From contig NZ_JAERQD010000053.1 of the NCBI RefSeq assembly GCF_016735695.1, forward strand, positions 1 to 39,585: a DNA stretch of 39,585 nucleotides. The letters run 5' to 3'. This stretch comes from Microvirga zambiensis WSM3693 (GTDB lineage Bacteria > Pseudomonadota > Alphaproteobacteria > Rhizobiales > Beijerinckiaceae). The notes under the pieces were generated by a model. That model saw only the letters and a program-made list of their open reading frames with translations, was not told the DNA's origin and searched no databases. Shown here in pieces: positions 1-7,821 of the stretch (the stretch's first letter is position 1; every line of letters starts with the position of its first letter). Both the position numbers and the translations under genes were made by a program.

Positions 1-83
1 GTTATTTCATTATAATGGCCTGTTGAAGGCTCCCCCCGCGAGTAAGCCAGCCAGGATTGAATATGGTCTTGAGGACCGCATAA

Positions 84-242
84 ATGGGAGCCGGGGCCGG
101 CTCACGATACGACATGGCTTCACGGAAGACGCTCAATGCGAAGAACCTTGAGGTCCTTGTAGCCGAGTGCCTAGTTGAGTTGCTGATCGAGATCAGCCAG
201 GCAATGCGCATGCCCTTCCATGAGTTTCGATGCAGCATTTAA
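84..242 (+). pseudogene. 5' relic of a DUF6880-family gene
   Basis: The translation from 84 begins MGAG..., then MASRKTLNAKNL, and stays close to the first ~40 residues of the intact gene at 13758 (both read ASRKTLNAKNL and ELLIEIS). It then loses similarity and stops at 240-242. The DNA upstream of the start (about 25-83) also resembles 13665-13727, so promoter and gene start were duplicated together. The rest of the ~480-residue protein is absent. The relic ends just before the 3' end of the rhamnosidase gene, so the breakpoint lies at about 205-240. Confidence 0.7.
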
Positions 243-278
243 TCGATCGCAGTAAGCAGCCTCATTGGTTAAAGATCG

Positions 279-3041
279 TTAGCATGCTTGCGTGTGCGAA
301 GTATGTTTGTGCCATACATTCACTTGGTAGTTTCCTGACCCAAGTGATAGCGTGACCGTGTGAATGTCTTGATCATCTGCGATCTCTCGATTGTTGAGGA
401 AAATACGAGCGCCTACGTCCCGGAACAGGATGATATTGGCAGTTGTATTCGCAGGAATGGAGAACTCGTACGAAATCCCTTCAGGATGCCGGCGCCAAGC
501 TGCACGGATCGGCCCACGAGGTGAGCCAAATTCAGCACTGCACCATTCGATACCTTTGCCAAGGATAGGACTTAACGAAAATTTTTTGAAAGCGCCGGCC
601 TGTCCTGCCGTTCCGATTCCAGCCATACTGCCATAGAGCCACTCGCCAACAGCGCCGAACGCATAATGGTTGAAGGAATTCATGCTTGGCGTCTGAAAGC
701 CACGGTCTTTTGTCCAGCCATCCCACCGCTCCCAAACTGTGGTCGCTCCATTCACGATCGAATAGCCCCAGGACGGGTAGGTCGTATCGAGCACGAGATG
801 ATAGGCCAGATCCGGACGTCCATACGCGGTCAGGATTGGGCAGAGATGCCGCACGCCGATGAAGCCCGTTGTGAGATGCCAATCATGGGCTTCCAAATCA
901 GCAACTAAGTGGCTGAATGCCGCCTCCTCAAGCTCGGTGGGAAACATCCCTGTGTAGAGGCCAAGGAGATACGCAGTTTGTGTTCCGCCCTGAACGCGTC
1001 CGGCGGCATCAATGAAGGCTCGCTGAAAGGACGAGCGGATCTTCTCATGCAAACGTGTGTATTCCGCGAAATCTTCGGCGCGCCCCAAGATCTCGGCCGT
1101 CTTCGCCATCACCTGCGCGGTTAGTGCATAATAGGCTGTGGCGAGGACAGGCTTCGATGCGGTTCCATCGAGGGAGAGCCAATCGCCATAATTGAGGTTA
1201 AGCTCATGTAGACGCAGTCCCTCAGGATTGGCGCGGCCGACATAATCCATCCACCGACGCATCGAGGCGTAGTGGTCGCGAAGGATGCGGACGTCGCCGT
1301 AGCGTTCGTAGTGCCAGAACGGCACCAACACGCCGGCATCGCCCCATGCGGGCGCTCCATTTCGATCAGAGCAGATTCGGGGAGCGACATCAGGGAAAGC
1401 CCCCTCCTTGCTCTGGGCGTCCTGAACGTCAATGAGCCATTTCCGATAAAAGGCCGAGACATCGGCCAGATAGGCTGCTGTGTGGAAGAAGACCTGAGCA
1501 TCGGCGGTCCACCCCAGACGCTCGTCCCGTTGCGGGCAGTCGGTAGGAACGGCAAGAAAGTTACCACGCTGTGACCATGCAATGTTGGCATGAAGCCGGT
1601 TGATAATCTCGCTTGAGGTTTCAAACGAAATGGTACGCCTCAGGTCGTTGCCGAGGACGCGTGCAACCGCCGCATGAAGACTCGGTTGGGATGGCAAGCC
1701 GCTGACAGCGGCATAGCGAAAGCCATGGAAGGTAAACTGCGGCTCGTACAGTTCCTCACTCTCACCGGACGCCACATAAATGTCGTGAGCAGGCGCGCTT
1801 CGCAAATTCGCGGTGTAGAGTGAGCCATCCGGGTTCAACGCCTCGGCATGCCTGATGGAAACCGTTGTCCCGCGTGGCGCTGCAACGCGCAGGCGCACTC
1901 GACCAACGATGTTCTGGCCAAAGTCGAACACCCAACTTCCGTCGGGCGCCGCCCGAACTGCAACAGCCGGAATTTCCATCTGGACACGGATAGGCTCTTC
2001 TCGTTGCGCCTCCAGCTTGGCGGGTGTTCCCCGGCCGGCACCGCAAGGACGCCAGCCGCTCGCTAGGAACCCAGGCCGGTCCCAACCTGGTGCCGCAAGG
2101 GTCGCGTCGCACTTCTCACCTTTAAGGAAGTCGGAGTAGACCAGCGCTCCGCGGCCAGCCTGCCAGTGCGGGCCAGTCCCGATTGCTTCTACCTCACCAT
2201 CTTCGTAGACAATCCGAAGGAATGCGAGAAACTCGGGCTTGCTGCCATAATGAGCCGCAGGTTTGCGCCTGTTGTAGCCGACATAGCCGCTGTACCAGCC
2301 ATCGCTTATGAGAGCAGCGAGAACATTGTCGCCGAGCACGAGGTTGCTTGTGATGTCGAAGGTCTGATAGGAGAGACGCTTGGCGTAGTCAGTCCATCCT
2401 GGTGCGAATTCATGATCGCCAACCGTGCCGCCATTGAGGCTGGCTTTGTACACGCCGAGGGCCGTCGCATAAAGACGCGCGGACGCAACCGGCCGGCGGA
2501 TCGTAAAGGAGCACCTCAGATAAAGACACGGATCGAGGCTGAACTCATTATCGTAGGTAGTGCCCGCTGGTGGAAGCTTCCCTTCCGGACCTACATCCGG
2601 CACCCTGATCCAAGTGGCTGGCCACGATCCGCCCCTAAGGCCTGTCTCGAACCACGCGATCTGTGCCGCAGCGGAATGTGAGCCGTTTTCATCCCAAAGC
2701 TCAACCGTCCAGTAGTACCGGGTGAAGGGGGAAAGGGGCCTACCCCTATAAACGATGTGGAGACTTTCGTCGCTCTCGATGCGCCCCGTATCCCAATGGG
2801 TTCCGAGACCCTCCGCGACCGTTTGCCGGTCGTCGGAAACGATGATCCGGTAGGCAGACTGTAAACGGTTATATCCAGTTCCTACGACTTGCCAGCTGAA
2901 CCCAGGATGGGGCTCGTCCATACCTAAAGGGTTCACGAGCATCTCGCAGGTGAGATGCTCAGCTCTAAGACTCGCCGCCTGGCTCTCGTCAACGTATTTC
3001 GACAGAAGCTGAGACGCACCAGGCATCACTGAATCGGACAT
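279..3041 (-). CDS. alpha-L-rhamnosidase, GH78
   Basis: This is a glycoside hydrolase that removes terminal alpha-L-rhamnose from glycans or plant glycosides by an inverting mechanism. The family architecture is complete: N-terminal beta domains with an Fn3-like segment, the carbohydrate-binding region, the (alpha/alpha)6 barrel and a C-terminal beta domain. The GH78 signature TDCPQRDERLGW lies at about residues 500-511, and the second acidic motif, TTVWERWDGW followed by a NSFNHYAFG stretch, lies about 265 residues later. I start at ATG 3041 (MSDSVMPG), which has GGAG 7 nt upstream. An in-frame TTG at 3092 would add 17 residues but has no clear ribosome site. Length is about 920 residues, usual for the family. 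No signal peptide is evident, so it is probably cytoplasmic and acts on imported oligosaccharides. It lies 87 nt downstream of the sugar-binding protein gene on the same strand and is probably co-transcribed with it. Confidence 0.93.
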   Translation of the reverse strand: MSDSVMPGASQLLSKYVDESQAASLRAEHLTCEMLVNPLGMDEPHPGFSWQVVGTGYNRLQSAYRIIVSDDRQTVAEGLGTHWDTGRIESDESLHIVYRGRPLSPFTRYYWTVELWDENGSHSAAAQIAWFETGLRGGSWPATWIRVPDVGPEGKLPPAGTTYDNEFSLDPCLYLRCSFTIRRPVASARLYATALGVYKASLNGGTVGDHEFAPGWTDYAKRLSYQTFDITSNLVLGDNVLAALISDGWYSGYVGYNRRKPAAHYGSKPEFLAFLRIVYEDGEVEAIGTGPHWQAGRGALVYSDFLKGEKCDATLAAPGWDRPGFLASGWRPCGAGRGTPAKLEAQREEPIRVQMEIPAVAVRAAPDGSWVFDFGQNIVGRVRLRVAAPRGTTVSIRHAEALNPDGSLYTANLRSAPAHDIYVASGESEELYEPQFTFHGFRYAAVSGLPSQPSLHAAVARVLGNDLRRTISFETSSEIINRLHANIAWSQRGNFLAVPTDCPQRDERLGWTADAQVFFHTAAYLADVSAFYRKWLIDVQDAQSKEGAFPDVAPRICSDRNGAPAWGDAGVLVPFWHYERYGDVRILRDHYASMRRWMDYVGRANPEGLRLHELNLNYGDWLSLDGTASKPVLATAYYALTAQVMAKTAEILGRAEDFAEYTRLHEKIRSSFQRAFIDAAGRVQGGTQTAYLLGLYTGMFPTELEEAAFSHLVADLEAHDWHLTTGFIGVRHLCPILTAYGRPDLAYHLVLDTTYPSWGYSIVNGATTVWERWDGWTKDRGFQTPSMNSFNHYAFGAVGEWLYGSMAGIGTAGQAGAFKKFSLSPILGKGIEWCSAEFGSPRGPIRAAWRRHPEGISYEFSIPANTTANIILFRDVGARIFLNNREIADDQDIHTVTLSLGSGNYQVNVWHKHTSHTQAC

Positions 3042-3128
3042 GCTGGCTCCGGAATGGAGGAACCGCCCAAGTGTGGGCCAGTCCCCCTTCAATGTGCCGT
3101 TTTTCGGGAGGTGATCGGCATACGCTGC

Positions 3129-4424
3129 TCAGCGGCGGCTAAGCACTGAGGTGGCCTCGCGCATGAACGACTTCGCCGCTTCAGTCGGGCTGAGCCGACC
3201 AAAGCCGACCTGCTCATTCGTTCGGCGAAGCAGCAACGAGACTTCCCCTGAGCCATTCGGCGGCGGCGGCGGTGTCGGCGCAGCACGCTGGGATACCAGC
3301 GAGATGTAGTCGACCATGGAGCGGCTCGTCTCATCCAGCCGCTCGAGCAGCGCCTGGCGCACGGCGGCAGACCCGGGTGGTCCTCGCTCGACGCCGAGCG
3401 CGGCCGCCGCGTCGGGATCATGGGTGAAGAAGTTGATGAAATCTCCCGCCAATGTGGGGTTCTTTGATCCGGCATAGATAGAGAAGAATTGTGAGGGTCG
3501 GAGTGCTTGGCCAGGCTTGGCCTGCGGGCCACCACTGGGCGCGGTGGTGATGCCCAGCTTCCCTTTATTCACCGCCTGAAAGCCAACCAACTGGTTCGCC
3601 ACGGCATAGGCGACTGCCGCCTTGCCCAAGGTCAGCGCCATGGACTCGATCGTCTGCTTGTTTAAGGCCTGGATATCCGGGGTCACGCACGCCCCGCTTT
3701 TCCGCAAGCCATCCCAATAGGCGAACCAATCGGCCAGGTCGGGCTCCTGGAATCCGAGTTGTCCGTCAGGGGTGTAAAGCAAGCCGCCGCGCTGGGTAAC
3801 CCAGACCTCGAGCACGTAGTCGCCGCCACCCTCATCGGGCAGTCCGTAATAGCCCTGCATTCCCGCAGCATTGGCGGCCTTGGTGATGGCAAGGCCAATC
3901 TCACTCTGTTGCTCCCACGTGGTCGCGGGTGTCGGCGGCGCGATTCCGAATTTCTGGAACGCTGTTTCATCGTAGATCAGGGCAAGGGCACTCAGACCCA
4001 GAGGTACGGCATAGAGCTTCCCGTCAACCCGCCCTGTATCGAGAGCGGCTGGCGCAAAGTCGGACACGTTGAGCGTGGAGCCAATCATGTCGTCGAGCGG
4101 ACGCAAGGCGCCGCGTCGGGCGAAATCGTGCAGGAAGCGGTATTCGGTCTGAATGACATCCGGAGCGTTGCGGCCCGCCACCTGTGTGGCCAACTTCGCC
4201 TGATAGCTGTCGAATCCGAGGAACTCACCGCTGATCGAGACGCCTGGCCGGGCGGCCTCGAACAGCTTCGCGACCTTGTTGGTCCGATCCGCCCGATCCT
4301 GGCTGCCCCACCAGAAGAGCCGCATAGCCTTGTCCTGAGCCGCTGCCGGCAGCCACTGTGCGCTCGATCCCAGTACGAGACCGGCTGTCCCGGCCAGCAG
4401 ATGACGTCGCGAAATATTAGGCAT
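3129..4424 (-). CDS. ABC sugar transporter substrate-binding protein, Tat-exported
   Basis: This is a periplasmic family 1 (MalE-like) extracellular solute-binding protein of about 431 residues. The N-terminus MPNISRRHLLAGTAG followed by a hydrophobic stretch and AAAQ is a twin-arginine signal (RR at residues 6-7) with a likely cleavage site near residue 30. The mature part has typical features: LFWWGSQDRADRTNK near the start, DVIQTEYRFLHDFARRGAL, and DGKLYAVPLGLSALALIYDE. I chose ATG 4424 because GGGAGGAG lies just upstream; the reading frame stays open to 4532, but that would bury the Tat signal. A proline run (PTPPPPP) occurs near the C-terminus. It is first in an apparent operon with the rhamnosidase. 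No permease or ATPase genes are present, so it must work with a transporter encoded elsewhere or be orphaned. Confidence 0.9.
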   Translation of the reverse strand: MPNISRRHLLAGTAGLVLGSSAQWLPAAAQDKAMRLFWWGSQDRADRTNKVAKLFEAARPGVSISGEFLGFDSYQAKLATQVAGRNAPDVIQTEYRFLHDFARRGALRPLDDMIGSTLNVSDFAPAALDTGRVDGKLYAVPLGLSALALIYDETAFQKFGIAPPTPATTWEQQSEIGLAITKAANAAGMQGYYGLPDEGGGDYVLEVWVTQRGGLLYTPDGQLGFQEPDLADWFAYWDGLRKSGACVTPDIQALNKQTIESMALTLGKAAVAYAVANQLVGFQAVNKGKLGITTAPSGGPQAKPGQALRPSQFFSIYAGSKNPTLAGDFINFFTHDPDAAAALGVERGPPGSAAVRQALLERLDETSRSMVDYISLVSQRAAPTPPPPPNGSGEVSLLLRRTNEQVGFGRLSPTEAAKSFMREATSVLSRR

Positions 4425-4679
4425 AACTCCTCCCAAAGCCGCCACCGGCACAAAATTGATTATGCGTGCAAAGTTAAATACCTTAAGTTTAGTGCCGTCA
4501 AGCGCTTCAAGGGGCTTTAAGGGCAAGCTCAAGATCGGAGCGAGCTGCAGTAGTCGCTCTTGACATGAGCCTAAGCCTTCATCTCAGATAGGACTGCCGC
4601 ATGAGGGGGGCTTCAGACTGCGAGACCTGGAGCTTAGACCTTGACCATATCAACATTCTGAACTTTGTCGGAAAAATAC
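4425..4679. promoter_or_regulatory. divergent control region of the rhamnoside locus
   Basis: This 255-bp gap separates two divergently transcribed genes, so both promoters should lie here. On the + strand TTGACA occurs at 4560-4565 and TTGACC at about 4641-4646, but neither is followed by a convincing -10 box at 17 bp. The A/T-rich stretch 4455-4495 could hold the leftward promoter. The GntR-type regulator encoded downstream is the natural candidate to bind here; no perfect operator palindrome was identified. Confidence 0.4.
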
Positions 4680-6335
4680 ATGTCGGACTTCGCCTTACGG
4701 GGCCTTGAGATCCATAGCTCACGCCTCTGGCAGATGGCTCAAATCGACCGGACCTTGGACTTCATGACAAGGACGGGCCTCAACGCCCTCATCTTCCACC
4801 AGAACGACATCATCGATGAGTTGGTGTTGCCCTCACAGTACTTCGACGAGGCGCAGATGCTCGCCCGCTGGCCCATCCGTTTCGCCCGCCTGTGGGACAA
4901 TCGCATCTATATGAACCAAGTGGTTCGAAAGGCCGGTGAGCGCGGCATCCGCATCTTCTTTCAGACCAAAGAAATATGGTATCCCGAGCCCCTGCTCGAG
5001 ACCCACCCAGAACTGCGCAACCCGGACGGATCGATCTGCCCGACGAACCCCTTCTGGTGGCAGTTCGTCTCCGATAAGATGCGTGACGTCATCGCCCACG
5101 TTCCCGGCTTTGCTGGCGTCATCGTAAGCCCCGGCACGCGCGAAAGCCGGGTGTCGATCTCGGCCAACGCCTGCACCTGCGAACGCTGCCGGCGAACCGA
5201 CCCAACCACATGGTATCGGGATCTGCTCGCCACGATGCATGCGCCCCTAGCCGAAGGCGGCAAGACCCTGGCCGTCCGCGATTTTTCCTGGACTCTGGAG
5301 CAGCAGAGCCAGATCGTCGATGGCGCTTCCCTGGTGTCGCGCGACATCACCATCCAGCTCAAGAACACACCACATGACTTCTATCCGACCTTCCCGCACA
5401 ATCCCCGCATCGGACACTGCAACGGCCATCCGCAATGGCTCGAATACGATACCTGGGGCCAGTTCTATGGCCTTGGCATCTTTCCGGTCAGCGTTGCCGA
5501 GGACATCAAGGCGCGCCTCACCCATGCTAAGGACAAGGGCGTATCTGGTGTCATCTTCCGCACGGATTGGGAGATCATCCTCGACCAAAGTGTCTTCAAC
5601 AGCTGCAATCTGGTGAATCTGGTCGCCGGCGCTATGCTGGCGGAGGACATCGGCACACCATTGGAAACCATCTATCGCATCTGGCTCGGCATCGGGGTTA
5701 TGACTCCGTATCTGTCAGGGTCCTACCTGCAGCAGCCGGTCCGGCCGACAGCTCCAGATGCGCACATACGTTGGGCAGCCTATTTCTCACAGGCATGGAA
5801 GGTGATCGAGAAGGGTATCTACGCGCGCGGACATGTGTTTCATGAGAACTCCATGTTTCCCGACACGGCGGAGAAACCCTATTTCTACATGGTCGATTTC
5901 CATGGCCGCGATGATTGGGAGCCCGGGGCCTCTGCTCTCGTTATCCCAACCGACGAGAACCTGCCACTGCTTCTCGGTGAGAAGGATGATGCCGTCGCGC
6001 TGGTCAGGGCCTTGGAGTCGACTCTCGACATCCCCACCATGGGCTTGCCTGAGGACATGGCGCAGGATCTGCAGGATATGCTCGCCCTGTTCGAGCTATA
6101 TATCCGAACCTTCAAAACCATCGCCGAAGCGGTTTTCCTCGTGTACCGCGCTCGGCATGGCCTCGATGCGACCGCAGCATCACAGGCGCTCGACACGCTG
6201 CCTGCGCTGACTGCCTTGCGGGACGAGGTCGAGACAGTTCTGGCGTCCCGTGAGCACCCTCACCTGGTCTTGGAGATGATGGACCCGCAGCGTTTGACCG
6301 ATCTGATCTCCGACATCCGAGAGCGCTGCGCCTGA
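4680..6335 (+). CDS. putative TIM-barrel glycoside hydrolase-like protein
   Basis: This is a cytoplasmic protein of about 551 residues with no signal peptide. The opening (FALRGLEIHSSRLW, then RTLDFMTRTGLNALIFHQND) resembles the first strands of (beta/alpha)8 glycosidases of the GH20/GH67 type, where a gene walks through 'the traveller's' barrel with conserved acidic and aromatic residues. CTCERCRR at about residue 165 resembles the short Cys motifs of several uncharacterised barrel glycosidases. The stretch QWLEYDTWGQFYGLG is reminiscent of GH67-type alpha-glucuronidases. I could not assign a family or catalytic residues. ATG 4680 is preferred; a TTG at 4665 would add five residues. It faces the rhamnosidase operon and precedes the regulator, so it probably acts on the same glycan. 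Confidence 0.6.
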   Translation: MSDFALRGLEIHSSRLWQMAQIDRTLDFMTRTGLNALIFHQNDIIDELVLPSQYFDEAQMLARWPIRFARLWDNRIYMNQVVRKAGERGIRIFFQTKEIWYPEPLLETHPELRNPDGSICPTNPFWWQFVSDKMRDVIAHVPGFAGVIVSPGTRESRVSISANACTCERCRRTDPTTWYRDLLATMHAPLAEGGKTLAVRDFSWTLEQQSQIVDGASLVSRDITIQLKNTPHDFYPTFPHNPRIGHCNGHPQWLEYDTWGQFYGLGIFPVSVAEDIKARLTHAKDKGVSGVIFRTDWEIILDQSVFNSCNLVNLVAGAMLAEDIGTPLETIYRIWLGIGVMTPYLSGSYLQQPVRPTAPDAHIRWAAYFSQAWKVIEKGIYARGHVFHENSMFPDTAEKPYFYMVDFHGRDDWEPGASALVIPTDENLPLLLGEKDDAVALVRALESTLDIPTMGLPEDMAQDLQDMLALFELYIRTFKTIAEAVFLVYRARHGLDATAASQALDTLPALTALRDEVETVLASREHPHLVLEMMDPQRLTDLISDIRERCA

Positions 6336-6435
6336 GGCAGCCATACGGAGGAGGCCCTTGGGCTCCCTGGACCTCGGGCTGACGCCTGCTAGGATGAGGG
6401 TGAGCCTGAAGAGAGCGTTAGCAAAGGAGCGCCAC

Positions 6436-7446
6436 GTGTCGACCAAAGCGTCAGCCCAGCTACGCCGTCCTAACCTCGTTGTCTACGAAGCGATCAAGGA
6501 CATCCTGCGCTCGAAAGCTCCTGAAGCGGATATTAGCATCTCTGTCGCTGCCGTAGCCAATCACTTCGAGATCAGCCGACCTCCGGTACAGCGCTCGCTC
6601 AATCGGCTGGTCGGGGAAGGCGAGCTCCAGATCGGCGCCAGTGGAAAATATGTTCGCCCGGCCCTTCGCAAAATCAGCAGCGCTCCCGCAGTCCTCTCGA
6701 TCGACGCAATCCTCGGAGATGTTCCTGATCAACTTTTGCGCGAAGCACAGGAGCGCTCCTCCTGGCAAAAGCTCTATATGGATGTGGAGCGAGCTATCGT
6801 CGGCGTTTTGCCCTTTGGTTCATACAAGCTAATCGAATCCAATCTGGCGGAGTTCTATGGCGTCAGCCGGACAGTGAGCAACCAGGTCCTGCTATTGCTG
6901 GAGGCACGCGGCTTTATCACGCGCGGGCCAAAAGGGCGCTGGCGTGTCGATCAACTCACGCAGCGGCAACTGATGGACATCTATCAGCTGCGGCGGCTAT
7001 TGGAGCCCGTAGCGCTTCTTGAGTCGGCACCGGCCCTGACACCGGAATTCATCGAAACCGCTCTTCAGCGCTTGGAAGAAGCAGAGCGCGCAGGTGGCAA
7101 CTTACATCCAGATGAGTTGCAAAGGCTGGAACATGACCTCCATGTGACCTGCCTGACAAATTGCCTAAACAAGCCTCTCCTCACGGTTATCGAGCACTCG
7201 CAGGCGTTGCAGATCGCAGCCATGAAGTTCCCCAACTCATCCATCGACGGAGCGCATAGAACGGACTACATTCGCGAGCATCGTCTCGTCTTCAACGCCC
7301 TTGCAGGCGGTGCCCACGATGCGGCAGCTGAAGCACTCATCTATCACCTACAGAGATCTGAAGCACGCGCCTCCCATTGGCTTGACGTGGCTGAACATAT
7401 CGTGCCCCCGGAGTTACCCACGTTCCTGTCACCGATCTTGTCTTGA
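6436..7446 (+). CDS. GntR-family (FadR-type) regulator with two winged-helix domains
   Basis: This is a probable ligand-responsive repressor of the neighbouring glycan genes. The GTG at 6436 is chosen as start because AAGGAG lies 6 nt upstream; the frame stays open to a TTG at 6358. In the 336-residue product, residues ~12-75 form one winged-helix unit (VAAVANHFEISRPPVQRSLN). Residues ~112-172 form a second, typical GntR unit (SNLAEFYGVSRTVSNQVLLL). Residues ~175-325 look like an FCD ligand domain with HDLH, REHR and YHLQRS, where candidate metal ligands are D234, H282 and H304. An extra N-terminal winged helix is not the usual GntR layout. The gene begins 100 nt after the glycosidase-like gene and is probably in the same transcript. 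Confidence 0.85.
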   Translation: MSTKASAQLRRPNLVVYEAIKDILRSKAPEADISISVAAVANHFEISRPPVQRSLNRLVGEGELQIGASGKYVRPALRKISSAPAVLSIDAILGDVPDQLLREAQERSSWQKLYMDVERAIVGVLPFGSYKLIESNLAEFYGVSRTVSNQVLLLLEARGFITRGPKGRWRVDQLTQRQLMDIYQLRRLLEPVALLESAPALTPEFIETALQRLEEAERAGGNLHPDELQRLEHDLHVTCLTNCLNKPLLTVIEHSQALQIAAMKFPNSSIDGAHRTDYIREHRLVFNALAGGAHDAAAEALIYHLQRSEARASHWLDVAEHIVPPELPTFLSPILS

Positions 7447-7529
7447 TGATCGCCCCGAAAGCGTTGCAATACAGAATAGCATCAACTGATGTAATGAACT
7501 TTATAGCTTCGATTGACGTATCAGCGTTC

Positions 7530-7564
7530 CATAATGCTCATTATGCGAAATGTTATATTATAAC
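7530..7564. repeat. two A/T-rich palindromes in a convergent gap
   Basis: CATAATG-CT-CATTATG (7530-7545) is a perfect 7-bp inverted repeat. GTTATA-T-TATAAC (7552-7564) is a perfect 6-bp one. They sit between the ends of two convergent genes (7446 and 7584), so a promoter role is not expected. They lack the GC stem and U-tract of an intrinsic terminator. A protein-binding site is possible. Confidence 0.5.
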
Positions 7565-7583
7565 GATATTTTGAGGGACGCCC

Positions 7584-7805
7584 TTACCGCTTCAGAGCAC
7601 TCGCCTTCAGCTTCGGATCCGTAATCCGGGCCAGATTGCGGTCATGCTCCTCGACAATCCGCTGCGCCTTGGCCGTGAGCGTCCGGCTGCTTTCAGCCGC
7701 TTTCGCCCGCACCCGTTCAACGAAGCTCGGGTCGAGCGTGTTGCGTTGGCCAGTCGAGCCTGAGGATCTGGCGGCGGCTGCGCCACGAAGGATTTTCACG
7801 CCCAT
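7584..7805 (-). CDS. small hypothetical protein
   Basis: This is an unrecognised 73-residue protein starting MGVKILRG. The second half is charged and looks helical (SFVERVRAKAAE, TAKAQRIVEEHD, RNLARITDP). The frame is open as far as 7952, but the part beyond 7805 lies inside the phospholipase gene and reads like a shadow. ATG 7805 is 16 nt after the phospholipase stop codon, so it may be the second gene of that operon. The ribosome site is weak (AAGG at about -12). Nothing indicates a function. Confidence 0.45.
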   Translation of the reverse strand: MGVKILRGAAAARSSGSTGQRNTLDPSFVERVRAKAAESSRTLTAKAQRIVEEHDRNLARITDPKLKASALKR

Positions 7806-7821
7806 GAATAACCAAGCCTTG

